A stretch of DNA of 64,000 bases from Facklamia languida CCUG 37842 (GTDB taxonomy: Bacteria > Bacillota > Bacilli > Lactobacillales > Aerococcaceae), in NCBI RefSeq assembly GCF_000245795.1, contig NZ_JH601133.1, forward strand, positions 429,288-493,287, given 5' to 3'. The notes under the pieces were generated by a model that saw only the letters and a list, made by a program, of their open reading frames with translations, ran no database searches and was not told the origin of the DNA. Below, in pieces: positions 17,243 to 25,573 of the stretch (positions are counted from its first letter, which is position 1; each line of letters opens with the position of its first letter). Both the position numbers and the translations under genes were made by a program.

Positions 17243-17599
17243 TTATGCTAAAGCCTTCTTCGCTTCATCCACTAATGCCTTGAAAGCTGCTTCATCATTA
17301 ACAGCAAGTTCTGCTAACATCTTACGGTTAATCTCAATTCCAGCTTTCTTCAAACCGTTCATCAGAACAGAATAGCTCATTTCATTTTGACGAGCTGCTG
17401 CATTGATCCGTGTAATCCACAAACGACGGAAGTTACGTTTTGTTTGTCGACGGTCACGATAAGCATACATGTAAGACTTCATAACTTGTTGTTTTGCAGT
17501 CTTAAATAATTTTGATTTCGCGCCATAGTAGCCTTTAGCTAATTTTAGCGTACGTTTACGACGTTGACGAGTGACATATCCACCTTTAACACGTGCCAT
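17243..17599 (-). CDS. rplT: ribosomal protein L20
   Basis: 118 aa, full length. Early 23S-rRNA-binding and 50S-assembly protein. Starts [16 protein letters not shown], with the typical [14 protein letters not shown] block. In Firmicutes L20 also represses its own operon by binding the infC leader, and such a leader is present upstream here. Confidence 0.97.
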   Translation of the reverse strand: MARVKGGYVTRQRRKRTLKLAKGYYGAKSKLFKTAKQQVMKSYMYAYRDRRQTKRNFRRLWITRINAAARQNEMSYSVLMNGLKKAGIEINRKMLAELAVNDEAAFKALVDEAKKALA

Positions 17600-17620
17600 T
17601 GATTATTTCCTCCCTTAGAT

Positions 17621-17818
17621 CTATAGATTGACGATTTGTTGCTTAATACGTTTCATATCGGATGCAGAAACAAGTCCTGGTTTAGCTAACTGGCGACGTT
17701 GTTTCTTAGTCTTGCCATGGAAACGGTGAGATGTAAAAGCGTGTGAACGTTTTAATTTTCCTGAAGCTGTTTTCTTTACACGTTTAGCTAATCCGCGATG
17801 TGTTTTTTGTTTTGGCAT
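17621..17818 (-). CDS. rpmI: ribosomal protein L35
   Basis: 65 aa. Starts [15 protein letters not shown] and contains [13 protein letters not shown]. Middle gene of infC-rpmI-rplT, 21 bp before rplT. Confidence 0.97.
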   Translation of the reverse strand: MPKQKTHRGLAKRVKKTASGKLKRSHAFTSHRFHGKTKKQRRQLAKPGLVSASDMKRIKQQIVNL

Positions 17819-17853
17819 GATAATCCTCCTGAATAGTTGATATGGTTAAAAAA

Positions 17854-18375
17854 TTACTTATTAGAATCAGGTTTAGGAGCCAACAGCATAAACATGCTGC
17901 GCCCTTCCATTGTCGGTTTTGATTCAACAATTGCCACTTCTTGGGTATCTTCGATAAAGTCTTCTAGCACGTCACGGCCAAGATCCTTATGGGTGATCGA
18001 ACGGCCTCTAAAACGAATGCTTGCCTTTACTTTATCGCCCTTTTCTAAGAATTTAATGGCTTGTCTTAATTTTGTTTGGTAATCGTGATCATCAATCGAA
18101 GGGCTTAAGCGCACTTCTTTGACATTGATTACCTTGGCATTCTTGCGTTGTTCTTTTTCCTTCTTTTGTTGTTCGTAACGATACTTTCCATAATCCATGA
18201 TTCTAGCAACGGGGGGCTTGGCTTGTGGTGAAACAAGGACCAGGTCTAGGTCAAAAGATTCAGCAATCGTCAAGGCATCTTGTAGTGACTTAACACCGAT
18301 TTGCTCACCATTATCACCAATGACTCTCAGTTCTTTTGCACGAATTTCCCCATTAATCAAGGCTTCTTTTGCGAT
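17854..18375 (-). CDS. infC: translation initiation factor IF-3, ATC start codon
   Basis: 173 aa from the proposed start, the same length as in Bacillus. IF3-N domain with [14 protein letters not shown], the [17 protein letters not shown] linker helix, and IF3-C with [14 protein letters not shown] near-perfect ribosome binding site (GGAGGTGG) ends six bases before an ATC (18375). No ATG, GTG or TTG lies at a usable distance: the next TTG is 21 nt from the ribosome binding site, and the ORF's only ATG (18441) is inside the leader terminator. infC starting on ATT/ATC/ATA is known and underlies IF-3 autoregulation. Start inferred, gene certain. Confidence 0.95.
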   Translation of the reverse strand: MAKEALINGEIRAKELRVIGDNGEQIGVKSLQDALTIAESFDLDLVLVSPQAKPPVARIMDYGKYRYEQQKKEKEQRKNAKVINVKEVRLSPSIDDHDYQTKLRQAIKFLEKGDKVKASIRFRGRSITHKDLGRDVLEDFIEDTQEVAIVESKPTMEGRSMFMLLAPKPDSNK

Positions 18376-18547
18376 ATGAGTCCACCTCCATAGTATTTTT
18401 GCCACAAGTATAAACAAAAAAGCCCATCGTTCGATGCGCACATTTCTCCATGATAAGACAAAGAGACACTCAGCCTCTCATACTTAATCATTTGCCCTGC
18501 ACTCCAATGCCCGGCGAGAAACATTTTGCTTCTACTTGTTTTCCAAC
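18376..18547 (-). promoter_or_regulatory. infC leader with attenuator (L20-leader type)
   Basis: The leader is about 170 nt from the promoter to infC. Near its end the minus strand folds GCGCATCG-aa-CGATGGGC (18422-18439), followed by TTTTTTGTTT: an intrinsic terminator before the ribosome binding site. Upstream lie GGCATTGGAGTGCAGGGC and a GAGAG/CTCTC pairing that could form the competing structure. This matches in placement and layout the L20-responsive leaders of Firmicutes. I cannot verify the rRNA-mimic fold by eye. Confidence 0.7.
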
Positions 18548-18553
18548 TGCTTA

Positions 18554-18582
18554 ATCATATCATGGATAATTCTCATAATCAA
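18554..18582 (-). promoter_or_regulatory. infC operon promoter
   Basis: On the minus strand TTGATT, exactly 17 bp, TATGAT. Transcription would start near 18547. Confidence 0.7.
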
Positions 18583-18675
18583 GATGTTTTTCTTTAAAAA
18601 GAAAAATTCTCTTTCATTCGTTTTTCTTTTCGGTATAATGAGACGGTAAGAAATGACTACATTAGGAGCAAGAAT

Positions 18676-19950
18676 ATGTCCAAAGAAAACTACCTCTTGA
18701 TTCTTATTATGATTATTTTTCTAAGTGGTTGTCAAGGGCCAAACCAAGGGAACAATCCGCACCATAAAGAGACCACTGCAACAAGTGAAGCTTCACTCCA
18801 AAAGGTTCCTGCCATCGAACAACCACTCATTATTGAAAGCTCACAAGAAGACCAGACCACTTCATTGCAAAGCGATCGACCTGACCCAGAAACTTCTGAT
18901 GATGGGCTCTTAGGTACTGCCAAATCTCGTGATAACCATCAAAACATCGGAGGAATTCCAGAATTGATTATTCCGGATGGTCACACACAAGTTCCCAGTA
19001 CTTCCAGCCAGGAACCTAGTACTTCACAGGAAGAAACAAGCCTGATCGAAAAGGTTGGTTCTGATGTTACTTCTGGTCACTTGTCTGGTAGCTCTTCAAA
19101 TGAAAGCCAGGAAATTGACGCTGTTCAAGATGAAACACCTAATCTATCAGGGATTGATTATTCACAATACCAAAATATCTCAGAGGTTATCCGATCCTTA
19201 ATTAAAGAATACGACTTACCTGAAAAGAATCTTGGTATCGTCTATGAAAACCGTATCACTAACGAGCGTTTCTATCTCAATGAGAATAAGGCGGCCTATG
19301 CTGCCTCAACGAACAAGGTCGGCCTTGCAACCCTGTACATTGACCAAATCTATAAGGGGACGATCGATTGGCAAACAAAGTTACCTGCATCCCCTAAGAG
19401 TTTTCAAGCTGGAGATGGGCTCATCTCCAATAGTCCTTTAAAGTCATCCTATGACTTGGAAGACTTAATGTTCAACTTAATCGTTTATTCAGACAATACT
19501 GCATGGCGTATTATGCTGGACTACTATAATGATCATTATGGAGATGTCAAAAAATCATTATTAAAAGCCTCAAAAATAGATCCACTTTCCAAACCCTTAA
19601 TCGATAACTATAATTATGCGACTCCTAATCTATTGAATACCTTCCTTAACAAAATAGCCGACTCCTCTCGCTATGATAAACTCAAGGACTTTATGCTGGA
19701 GGCGCAGCCGCATCTACGCTTTAAGCTCTACCATGATGAGGGAATGGCCACGAAATATGGCCAATATAATAATGTTTACCATGATACCGGCATCTACTAT
19801 GAGAATGGCCAGCCCGTCTACACACTGGTTCTCATGACGATTGATGTTGGAATGGTCGACACTTTCATGGGTGAGCTTAACTTAAGAATTAACGAATGGT
19901 ATCATTACCAGGAAGGACGGTTGGCCAAAGTTGAACTTTCTTCTGAATAA
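18676..19950 (+). CDS. lipoprotein with class A beta-lactamase-like serine hydrolase domain
   Basis: 424 aa. Signal peptide with lipobox LSGC (Cys19). A long Ser/Thr/Glu/Gln-rich linker (about 20-155) precedes a beta-lactamase-fold domain. Ser-x-x-Lys is STNK (Ser211, Lys214), the second motif is SDN (Ser272), 61 residues on as in class A enzymes, and the third is KYG (Lys360) in place of KTG. The tail HDTGIYYENGQPVYTLVLMT is the usual beta-strand B5 region. Probably an outward-facing wall-linked hydrolase rather than a resistance enzyme, as no omega-loop Glu-x-x-x-Asn is obvious. A TATAAT at 18634 serves as -10. Paralogue directly downstream. Confidence 0.8.
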   Translation: MSKENYLLILIMIIFLSGCQGPNQGNNPHHKETTATSEASLQKVPAIEQPLIIESSQEDQTTSLQSDRPDPETSDDGLLGTAKSRDNHQNIGGIPELIIPDGHTQVPSTSSQEPSTSQEETSLIEKVGSDVTSGHLSGSSSNESQEIDAVQDETPNLSGIDYSQYQNISEVIRSLIKEYDLPEKNLGIVYENRITNERFYLNENKAAYAASTNKVGLATLYIDQIYKGTIDWQTKLPASPKSFQAGDGLISNSPLKSSYDLEDLMFNLIVYSDNTAWRIMLDYYNDHYGDVKKSLLKASKIDPLSKPLIDNYNYATPNLLNTFLNKIADSSRYDKLKDFMLEAQPHLRFKLYHDEGMATKYGQYNNVYHDTGIYYENGQPVYTLVLMTIDVGMVDTFMGELNLRINEWYHYQEGRLAKVELSSE

Positions 19951-19990
19951 GAGGTGTCAATCCGTCCCCCGCTATAATAAGGAGGTTATA

Positions 19991-20980
19991 ATGTTTAGGA
20001 AGTCTATACTTTGTTTCCTCATTTTAGTTATTGGTTTAACAGGTTGCCAATCCGATAAGCACTCATCAGAAAAACAAAAGACCCCCTCTGACCTTCAAAG
20101 CGACCCAGTCATACAATCCACAACTCTCGAAACGACTCAAGAAGACCTTTTAGCCGATTTGATCGATGACGATCTTCCAATCGAACCGGTTGATTATTCG
20201 CAATTTGATAGTGTTGACTCACTCATAGAACAAATCATTCAAGACTTTGGCTATAATCAAACGAATCTTGGGATCGTCTATCACAACTTAGTAACCGAGG
20301 AAGATTATACATTGAATGAGAATATGCCGATCTTTGGAGCTTCTACCAATAAAGTAGGAACTTGTCTGATCATCGCCGATCTCATTAATCAAGGTAACTT
20401 GACCTGGGATACGTATGTGCCGGCATATAGCAGTCTTTATGAAGAAGGGGATGGTGACATTACCAATAGCCCCTTAAAGGATTGGTATACTGTGGAAGAC
20501 CTGGTCTATAATATGCTTGTTTATTCTGATAATACCGCATGGAATATCTTAGCTGTCTACTATATCAATCATTATGGTAGTCACCAAGAGGGTCTCATCC
20601 GAATTTCAGGCATTCAAGACATTCCACAAGACCTCTATCAATCAAACTTCGCTTGCCCTTCAATGTTAGATGGTTACTTACAAAAAATTGTTCAAAATCC
20701 AACCGCCTACCATAAGCTATCGGACTACATGCTAATGTCCGAACCCGGATTACGTTTCAAACAGTATGTACCTGAGGGCATGGCCTCTAAATATGGTCAA
20801 TACGATGATGCCTACCATGATATCGGTATTTACTATGAAGAGGGGGTCCCTCTATATACACTGGTTCTGATGAGTAAGAATTATAGTGTCTCTGATGAAT
20901 TTATGGCGACCTTAAACTATCACCTAAAAATATGGACAAAATACCAACAAATAAAAGATGCGGACCACTCATTAGAGTGA
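19991..20980 (+). CDS. second beta-lactamase-like lipoprotein, tandem paralogue
   Basis: 329 aa. Lipobox LTGC (Cys19) and a shorter linker (about 20-65), then the same domain as the preceding gene: STNK (Ser118, Lys121), SDN (Ser179), KYG (Lys267). The two share blocks such as NLGIVY, FSDN-like SDNTAW and KYGQY, so this is a tandem duplication with divergence. Start ATG 19991 behind AAGGAGG. The 3' end overlaps the convergent O-antigen-ligase-like gene by 9 bp. Confidence 0.8.
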   Translation: MFRKSILCFLILVIGLTGCQSDKHSSEKQKTPSDLQSDPVIQSTTLETTQEDLLADLIDDDLPIEPVDYSQFDSVDSLIEQIIQDFGYNQTNLGIVYHNLVTEEDYTLNENMPIFGASTNKVGTCLIIADLINQGNLTWDTYVPAYSSLYEEGDGDITNSPLKDWYTVEDLVYNMLVYSDNTAWNILAVYYINHYGSHQEGLIRISGIQDIPQDLYQSNFACPSMLDGYLQKIVQNPTAYHKLSDYMLMSEPGLRFKQYVPEGMASKYGQYDDAYHDIGIYYEEGVPLYTLVLMSKNYSVSDEFMATLNYHLKIWTKYQQIKDADHSLE

Positions 20981-20995
20981 GTCCGCTTCTTTTGT
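20960..20995. terminator. terminator inside overlapping 3' ends of convergent genes
   Basis: GCGGAC-ACTC-atta-GAGT-GTCCGC followed by TTCTTTTGTTTT on the plus strand and ATCTTTTATTT on the minus strand. The hairpin contains both stop codons (20978-20980 plus; 20972-20974 minus). Confidence 0.75.
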
Positions 20996-22174
20996 TTTGA
21001 AGTGTTGTAACTGGGTTGGGGTCACTGTCACAAGAGCCAAAAAGATATATCCCGTCTGGATCCAAAAAATCCCGACATCCATCAAACCATGAAAGAGGAC
21101 TGTCAAGACAGTTGCTACCACCAGCCCCATCTCTGGGCGAATTTGTGGGTTGAAGATTCCCCTAAAGAGTCGCCGAAAATAACGAGAAAAAGCCATGACT
21201 AAGAGCATCATCCCTACTAAGCCATAATTAGCCAAACAGTCCACTAACAATTGATGGGCATGCATTTTTCCCTTGTCGGCAAATAAATAATAGAAGTTCA
21301 CATAAGTCATTGGCCCCCTACCGACGATTGGACTTGTCAGAAAGAGATTCCATCCCACTTGCCAAATAGCAAATCGATCCTCAAAACCATGTGCCAAGGT
21401 CGTAAAGCGAGGCAGGAGGTCGGGCCGGATGAGCAGCGCGATAAAACCACCAACCAATAAGAACCCTAAACCCCATGCTAACTTGGGCTTTAAGAAGAAG
21501 AGCATGATAACAGCTCCCACAATCACAGTTGGAATGGACCAGCGTGATCCTGTCAAGATCAAACTCATTAAATTCATTAAGATCGTCAATACCATCACCC
21601 AACGGAAGCGTCGATTCTGATTTTGACTAAAGAGATAAATTGCCATAATAAGAACCATCGCAATATAAAGTCCATAATAGTTTGGATTAAAAAAGGTTGC
21701 CTCAGCCCGTGTTTGAGGATTATGATATTTAAAGATATAGAGTAAATCATAACCGTTCTTCAAAACATCTCGACTGTACTTGTAATAAGAGAGTAATGCC
21801 AAAGGAATTGACCCGAAGACAAACACCTTAAGATTAAACTGATACAATTCGAACGTCAGGTAACGTTGATAAAAATAAAAGAGCATGGCAAATAAGAACA
21901 TCACGACTCCTACCCCGACCCCAATCCAGTTCTGATAAAAAAGGCCCACTAGGAGACTATAAAAAATAAAGATCCCTAACCAATGTGTTTTAAGAAATGC
22001 TTCTTTCAATTCTTTATAATGGGTAAAAAACAAGATGCCAGCCCCTAGTGCTGTCACGAGGCTGCTTATATAAAATGGGAAAAGAATTGAGAGACTGATC
22101 AATGCAAAAATAATGGGTTCAATTTGTTTTTGATTCAATAATTTTTTCAAGATGATCCTCACCTTCTTTCTCAA
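20972..22174 (-). CDS. O-antigen ligase / Wzy-like membrane protein
   Basis: 400 aa with about ten to twelve hydrophobic segments. A periplasm-type loop, RGPMTYVNFYYLFADKGKMHAHQLLVDCLANYGLVG, contains the H-x-x-x-x-(N)-Y-G pattern of the WaaL/Wzy family. In Gram-positives such proteins polymerise or ligate lipid-linked wall polysaccharides. No capsule locus surrounds it, and it is an isolated gene divergent from an Mga-type regulator. Family moderately sure, substrate unknown. Confidence 0.75.
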   Translation of the reverse strand: MRKKVRIILKKLLNQKQIEPIIFALISLSILFPFYISSLVTALGAGILFFTHYKELKEAFLKTHWLGIFIFYSLLVGLFYQNWIGVGVGVVMFLFAMLFYFYQRYLTFELYQFNLKVFVFGSIPLALLSYYKYSRDVLKNGYDLLYIFKYHNPQTRAEATFFNPNYYGLYIAMVLIMAIYLFSQNQNRRFRWVMVLTILMNLMSLILTGSRWSIPTVIVGAVIMLFFLKPKLAWGLGFLLVGGFIALLIRPDLLPRFTTLAHGFEDRFAIWQVGWNLFLTSPIVGRGPMTYVNFYYLFADKGKMHAHQLLVDCLANYGLVGMMLLVMAFSRYFRRLFRGIFNPQIRPEMGLVVATVLTVLFHGLMDVGIFWIQTGYIFLALVTVTPTQLQHFKTKEADSL

Positions 22175-22293
22175 CCATTATAGCAAAACCTGATCAAAGT
22201 TAGCTACTGACCCAATCGCTCACCAAAAAATTTTATGGTAAAATATACCTTACGAAGTCACTCATGATCATGATCGATAAAAGGAAGGATTCT

Positions 22294-23802
22294 ATGCGTT
22301 CACTTTTTAGTAATTCACAAAAACGTCAGTTAAAGATCATTGAGCTTTTGCACCATTCAGAAAAACTCTATACTTATAATCAGTTGGAAAAACAAATCCA
22401 AGCCTCATTACCAAGTCTAAAGGAAGATCTAAACTTTATCGAGAAGACTTTTTCAGACCAGATGAGACTGCATTTAACCAACAGCGGCGTGATGGCTCGT
22501 TTTAAAAATAATATCTCCTATGAATTTTTTTATCAGTACTATATCGCACATTCTACTCCTTTTCAGTTGATTGAACAGATCTTCTACCAACCCAATCTGA
22601 CGATTGAAGAGGCAGCAAAACATTTCGAGGTTTCTGTTTCCACCGTCTACCGACTTATCAACCAAATTAACAAACTGACTAAAGCTAAATACCAAATTAT
22701 GCTTAGAACCAAACCGATTCATTTTGAAGGTAAGGAATTAGACATCCGTTATTTCTTTGCTGAATACTTTAAACAAAAGACCTCTCCCTTAGACTGGCCT
22801 TTTGACCATGTGCCACAACCACTAATGCTTGAATTTGTGCAGATCCCTTTTTCTTATATTGAACCAAGCCAATCCTTTGCTAGCTTTCGTAACTTCCTAT
22901 TGGAAACAACCGTCAACTTATTTCGGATCCAACAGGGTTATAACTCCCAGCTATCTACAGTTGATCAGAAAAAAATCAATGCCTGTTCAATAATCCTTAG
23001 TGACACCCATTTTCATACAATTAAGCAAGATGTTGAGCAATTTTTTGCGATTAGGATCGACACCACCCAAATCTATCAAATTTTCTTTAATTATCTTCAT
23101 GAAAGCTTTGCTTTATCGACCATGGATTTAATGGAAACACCCGACCACCACCGTTCTTTCCAGCTGCTCAGGCAAATGATTCACTCCTTATGTGATGAAT
23201 TTAATATTACCACTGAGAATTCTAGGGACCTCATCATTTACTTGCATAATCTGGTCCACTCAGAAAATTTTTATATTGGGAATCAACCACTCCTAATTAA
23301 TCGCAATCAAAGCTTCAGCCAGATGGCTCGCTTCCTGCAACCCGCCTTTTATGACCGAATAAAGTCTATGTTAGACCATTACTTAGCAGAAATGAACATC
23401 CAAATTAGTGAAAATGGCAAGGAATTTATGATTGTCTGTATTTATACCCAATGGAAAGAACTTTATGATTATCTCAAAGCCTACATCCGCCAACCAAAAC
23501 TGATGATCCTGAGTGATTTTAATACCGGCCATGAGAAATTAGTTGAAGCCTTTATCAAAGACCACTTCAAGAGTAACATTAAGATCCTTCACCATTCAAA
23601 AATTGATCTCAGTTATGAAGATATCAAAAAATCCGAGGCGGATATTATCATCAGCAACTTCACAATCCGAGAGATCCCAGGTAAAGAAATCATTCATTTC
23701 TCAGCCCTACCGAATATCTCAACCTTAAAGAAAATCGAAGAAGCGGTCTTTCGTTTTCGTTTAAAGATTCAAAGTGATGATACAATTTGGAGTCAAAACT
23801 AA
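22294..23802 (+). CDS. Mga-type helix-turn-helix transcriptional regulator
   Basis: 502 aa. An N-terminal HTH (QKRQLKIIELLHHSEKLYTYNQLEKQ, about 5-30) is followed by the Mga HTH around NLTIEEAAKHFEVSVSTVYRLI (about 105-125). A PRD-like helical middle and a C-terminal EIIB-like region (about 400-480) complete the layout of Mga/AtxA-type virulence or sugar regulators. Start ATG 22294 behind AAAAGGAAGG. It is divergent from the O-antigen-ligase-like gene, with a shared 119 bp intergenic region. Target unknown; that neighbour is the first candidate. Confidence 0.72.
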   Translation: MRSLFSNSQKRQLKIIELLHHSEKLYTYNQLEKQIQASLPSLKEDLNFIEKTFSDQMRLHLTNSGVMARFKNNISYEFFYQYYIAHSTPFQLIEQIFYQPNLTIEEAAKHFEVSVSTVYRLINQINKLTKAKYQIMLRTKPIHFEGKELDIRYFFAEYFKQKTSPLDWPFDHVPQPLMLEFVQIPFSYIEPSQSFASFRNFLLETTVNLFRIQQGYNSQLSTVDQKKINACSIILSDTHFHTIKQDVEQFFAIRIDTTQIYQIFFNYLHESFALSTMDLMETPDHHRSFQLLRQMIHSLCDEFNITTENSRDLIIYLHNLVHSENFYIGNQPLLINRNQSFSQMARFLQPAFYDRIKSMLDHYLAEMNIQISENGKEFMIVCIYTQWKELYDYLKAYIRQPKLMILSDFNTGHEKLVEAFIKDHFKSNIKILHHSKIDLSYEDIKKSEADIIISNFTIREIPGKEIIHFSALPNISTLKKIEEAVFRFRLKIQSDDTIWSQN

Positions 23803-23852
23803 GGCCTCTATTTTCTAATTTCGATCTGAAAAGTTCTATCCTCGATCCCACT

Positions 23853-23880
23853 TTGAATTCTTTTTTGATTCAGGTATAAT
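23853..23880 (+). promoter_or_regulatory. dacA promoter
   Basis: TTGAAT, 16 bp, TATAAT, about 65 bp before the start codon. Confidence 0.6.
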
Positions 23881-23946
23881 TAATTTCAGTTTACCAATTG
23901 ATCGAATGTCCTTTTTTTCAAATCTCGTCAACAGAAGGAGCCCCTT

Positions 23947-25200
23947 ATGCGACCACCAAAGTTTTCATTGAAATATTTTACTTTATTTATGATCTTGCCA
24001 TTCACTATGCTGTGTTTGACTCAACCGCTTCGTGTGGCAGGCCAGATTAAGAACCTATCCAAATTACCGAATTTATCCCAAGACGTCGAAAAAGCCAAGA
24101 AATACCCTTCAATTCCTATGCCAGATTCTTATCCAAAAGACCTCGTGCAACTCTTTGATGAACAAGTCAATGCACGTTCCTACGTTGTCGTGGATAGTCA
24201 AACGAATCGCATTCTTGCTCAACGCCAGGCCAACGTACCCTATCCAATTGCTTCCATGTCTAAAATCATTCCAACTTACCTAGTCTTCAAAGCAATTGAT
24301 GAAGGTAAGCTCACACTTGAAACTGAAATCGAGGCTCCCAAAGAAATTACGGATGTCCTATCTAATAATTATGAATTATCGAGCGCCAATTTAATTGGAG
24401 GACAAAAATACTCTGTTAAAGACTTGCTCTACGGGGTCATTATGATGTCAGGAAACGATGCTACCTCTGTTCTCATGTGGCATTTATACGGGTCTGAACA
24501 AGGTGGAGTAGAAGCCATTAAGGACCAACTAGATGAATGGGGCATAACAGACTATCGTTTCTTTACAAACTCAGGACTCCCCAATTCCTTTTTGCCAGAA
24601 GAATGGTGGGCCCCTGGCTCAAGTGCCAATGATGAGAACCAAATGTCTGCTCAAGATGTGGCCCTAGTTGCCCAACACGTCAGTGAAGACTACCCAGAAA
24701 TTCTTCAAATCGCCTCTACCATTGAATACCGCTTTAAGGCGGACACGGAATTCGAACAAGTTTTTTATACAACCAACTTGTTATTAACGGGTCAGAGTGA
24801 AGAACGCCAAGGAATTACGGGGCTGAAGTCAGGTTCAACGGACGCAGCAGGTAATAACTTTGTCGCAACTGGTACAGAAGAAGGGCGTGAACTCGTTACA
24901 GTCGCCATGGGAGTCTTCCCAAATGCTGATGGTTCAGTGACCACTCCTTATGCTGATATTAACCATTTACTGAATGGTTTGGCAACCCATCCTGATCTCT
25001 ATCAGGATGAGAAACTCCCCACGAATAAAAAACCTTCTTTAGCGGAACGTCAAGCTGAGGAAGCCAGTATCCAAGCTTCTATCAATGAATCCATTGTGGA
25101 AGCAGCTAAAAAAGATGAGACTCCTGGTGAAGAAGTCAAAGAGTTTGAAAATCGACGGGATAATCCGATCACAGACTTCCTCGGGCAATTTTTTAAATAG
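23947..25200 (+). CDS. dacA: D-alanyl-D-alanine carboxypeptidase (PBP5 / DacA type)
   Basis: 417 aa. Signal peptide (about 1-32) and peptidase S11 domain with SxxK (Ser103-Met-Ser-Lys106), SGN (168-170) and KSG (294-296). The C-terminal domain of PBP5 follows, with a final tail rich in Glu/Ala that may form the amphipathic membrane anchor. Trims the terminal D-Ala of peptidoglycan stem peptides outside the cell. Monocistronic: own promoter, and terminator at 25244. The gene is annotated dacA by family resemblance. Confidence 0.92.
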   Translation: MRPPKFSLKYFTLFMILPFTMLCLTQPLRVAGQIKNLSKLPNLSQDVEKAKKYPSIPMPDSYPKDLVQLFDEQVNARSYVVVDSQTNRILAQRQANVPYPIASMSKIIPTYLVFKAIDEGKLTLETEIEAPKEITDVLSNNYELSSANLIGGQKYSVKDLLYGVIMMSGNDATSVLMWHLYGSEQGGVEAIKDQLDEWGITDYRFFTNSGLPNSFLPEEWWAPGSSANDENQMSAQDVALVAQHVSEDYPEILQIASTIEYRFKADTEFEQVFYTTNLLLTGQSEERQGITGLKSGSTDAAGNNFVATGTEEGRELVTVAMGVFPNADGSVTTPYADINHLLNGLATHPDLYQDEKLPTNKKPSLAERQAEEASIQASINESIVEAAKKDETPGEEVKEFENRRDNPITDFLGQFFK

Positions 25201-25243
25201 GACTTCACCTCTTTCACTTAAATTTAAGATTCTAAAATTTATA

Positions 25244-25284
25244 GGGATGATGGAAGAAAGAATCTTTTATCATCCCCATTTTTT
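25244..25284 (+). terminator. dacA terminator
   Basis: GGGATGAT (25244-25251) pairs with ATCATCCC (25269-25276), then CATTTTTT. Confidence 0.8.
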
Positions 25285-25322
25285 AAAACACAGAATCAGC
25301 ATCCAATATAATAGAGGGTTAA

Positions 25323-25500
25323 GAAGATTTAAAAATCAAGCCTTACATTCCCAACACCTTCGACCATCAGACCTTTACCAATGGCCCAATCGAGGGGACT
25401 AATAATAAAATTAAAGTCCTTAAACGCAATGCCTATGGTTACCGTAAGGATACCCATTTCAAGAACCACATTCTTTTGTATCACAATTATCTGTATCAAG
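25323..25500 (+). pseudogene. C-terminal remnant of an ISL3-family transposase
   Basis: Between dacA and thrS the plus strand reads, in one frame, residues including FTNGPIEGTNNKIKVLKR then NAYGYRK and HFKNHILLYHN. This is the ISL3 transposase C-terminal signature (YSNGxIEGxNxKIKxxKRxxYGYRxxxxFkxRI). Directly upstream in this frame is a TAA, and no other transposase part or inverted repeat is visible. This 178 bp fossil accounts for most of the 370 bp without intact genes. Downstream the frame runs into the thrS terminator. Confidence 0.8.
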
Positions 25501-25502
25501 AA

Positions 25503-25536
25503 AAAAAGAGACCAAGCAAGCTCACCTTGCTTGGTC
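25503..25536 (-). terminator. thrS terminator
   Basis: GACCAAGCAAG (25510-25520) pairs with CTTGCTTGGTC (25526-25536). The minus strand continues TCTTTTTTT. Confidence 0.85.
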
Positions 25537-25573
25537 TTCTTTCGATGTCATCCAGTCTCCTTGATAGAGAGCT

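Noticed and set aside
18923-19150. Ser/Thr/Gln-rich segment that looks repetitive (PSTSSQEPSTSQEE)
   Set aside because: Short imperfect low-complexity linker of a lipoprotein, not a tandem DNA repeat.
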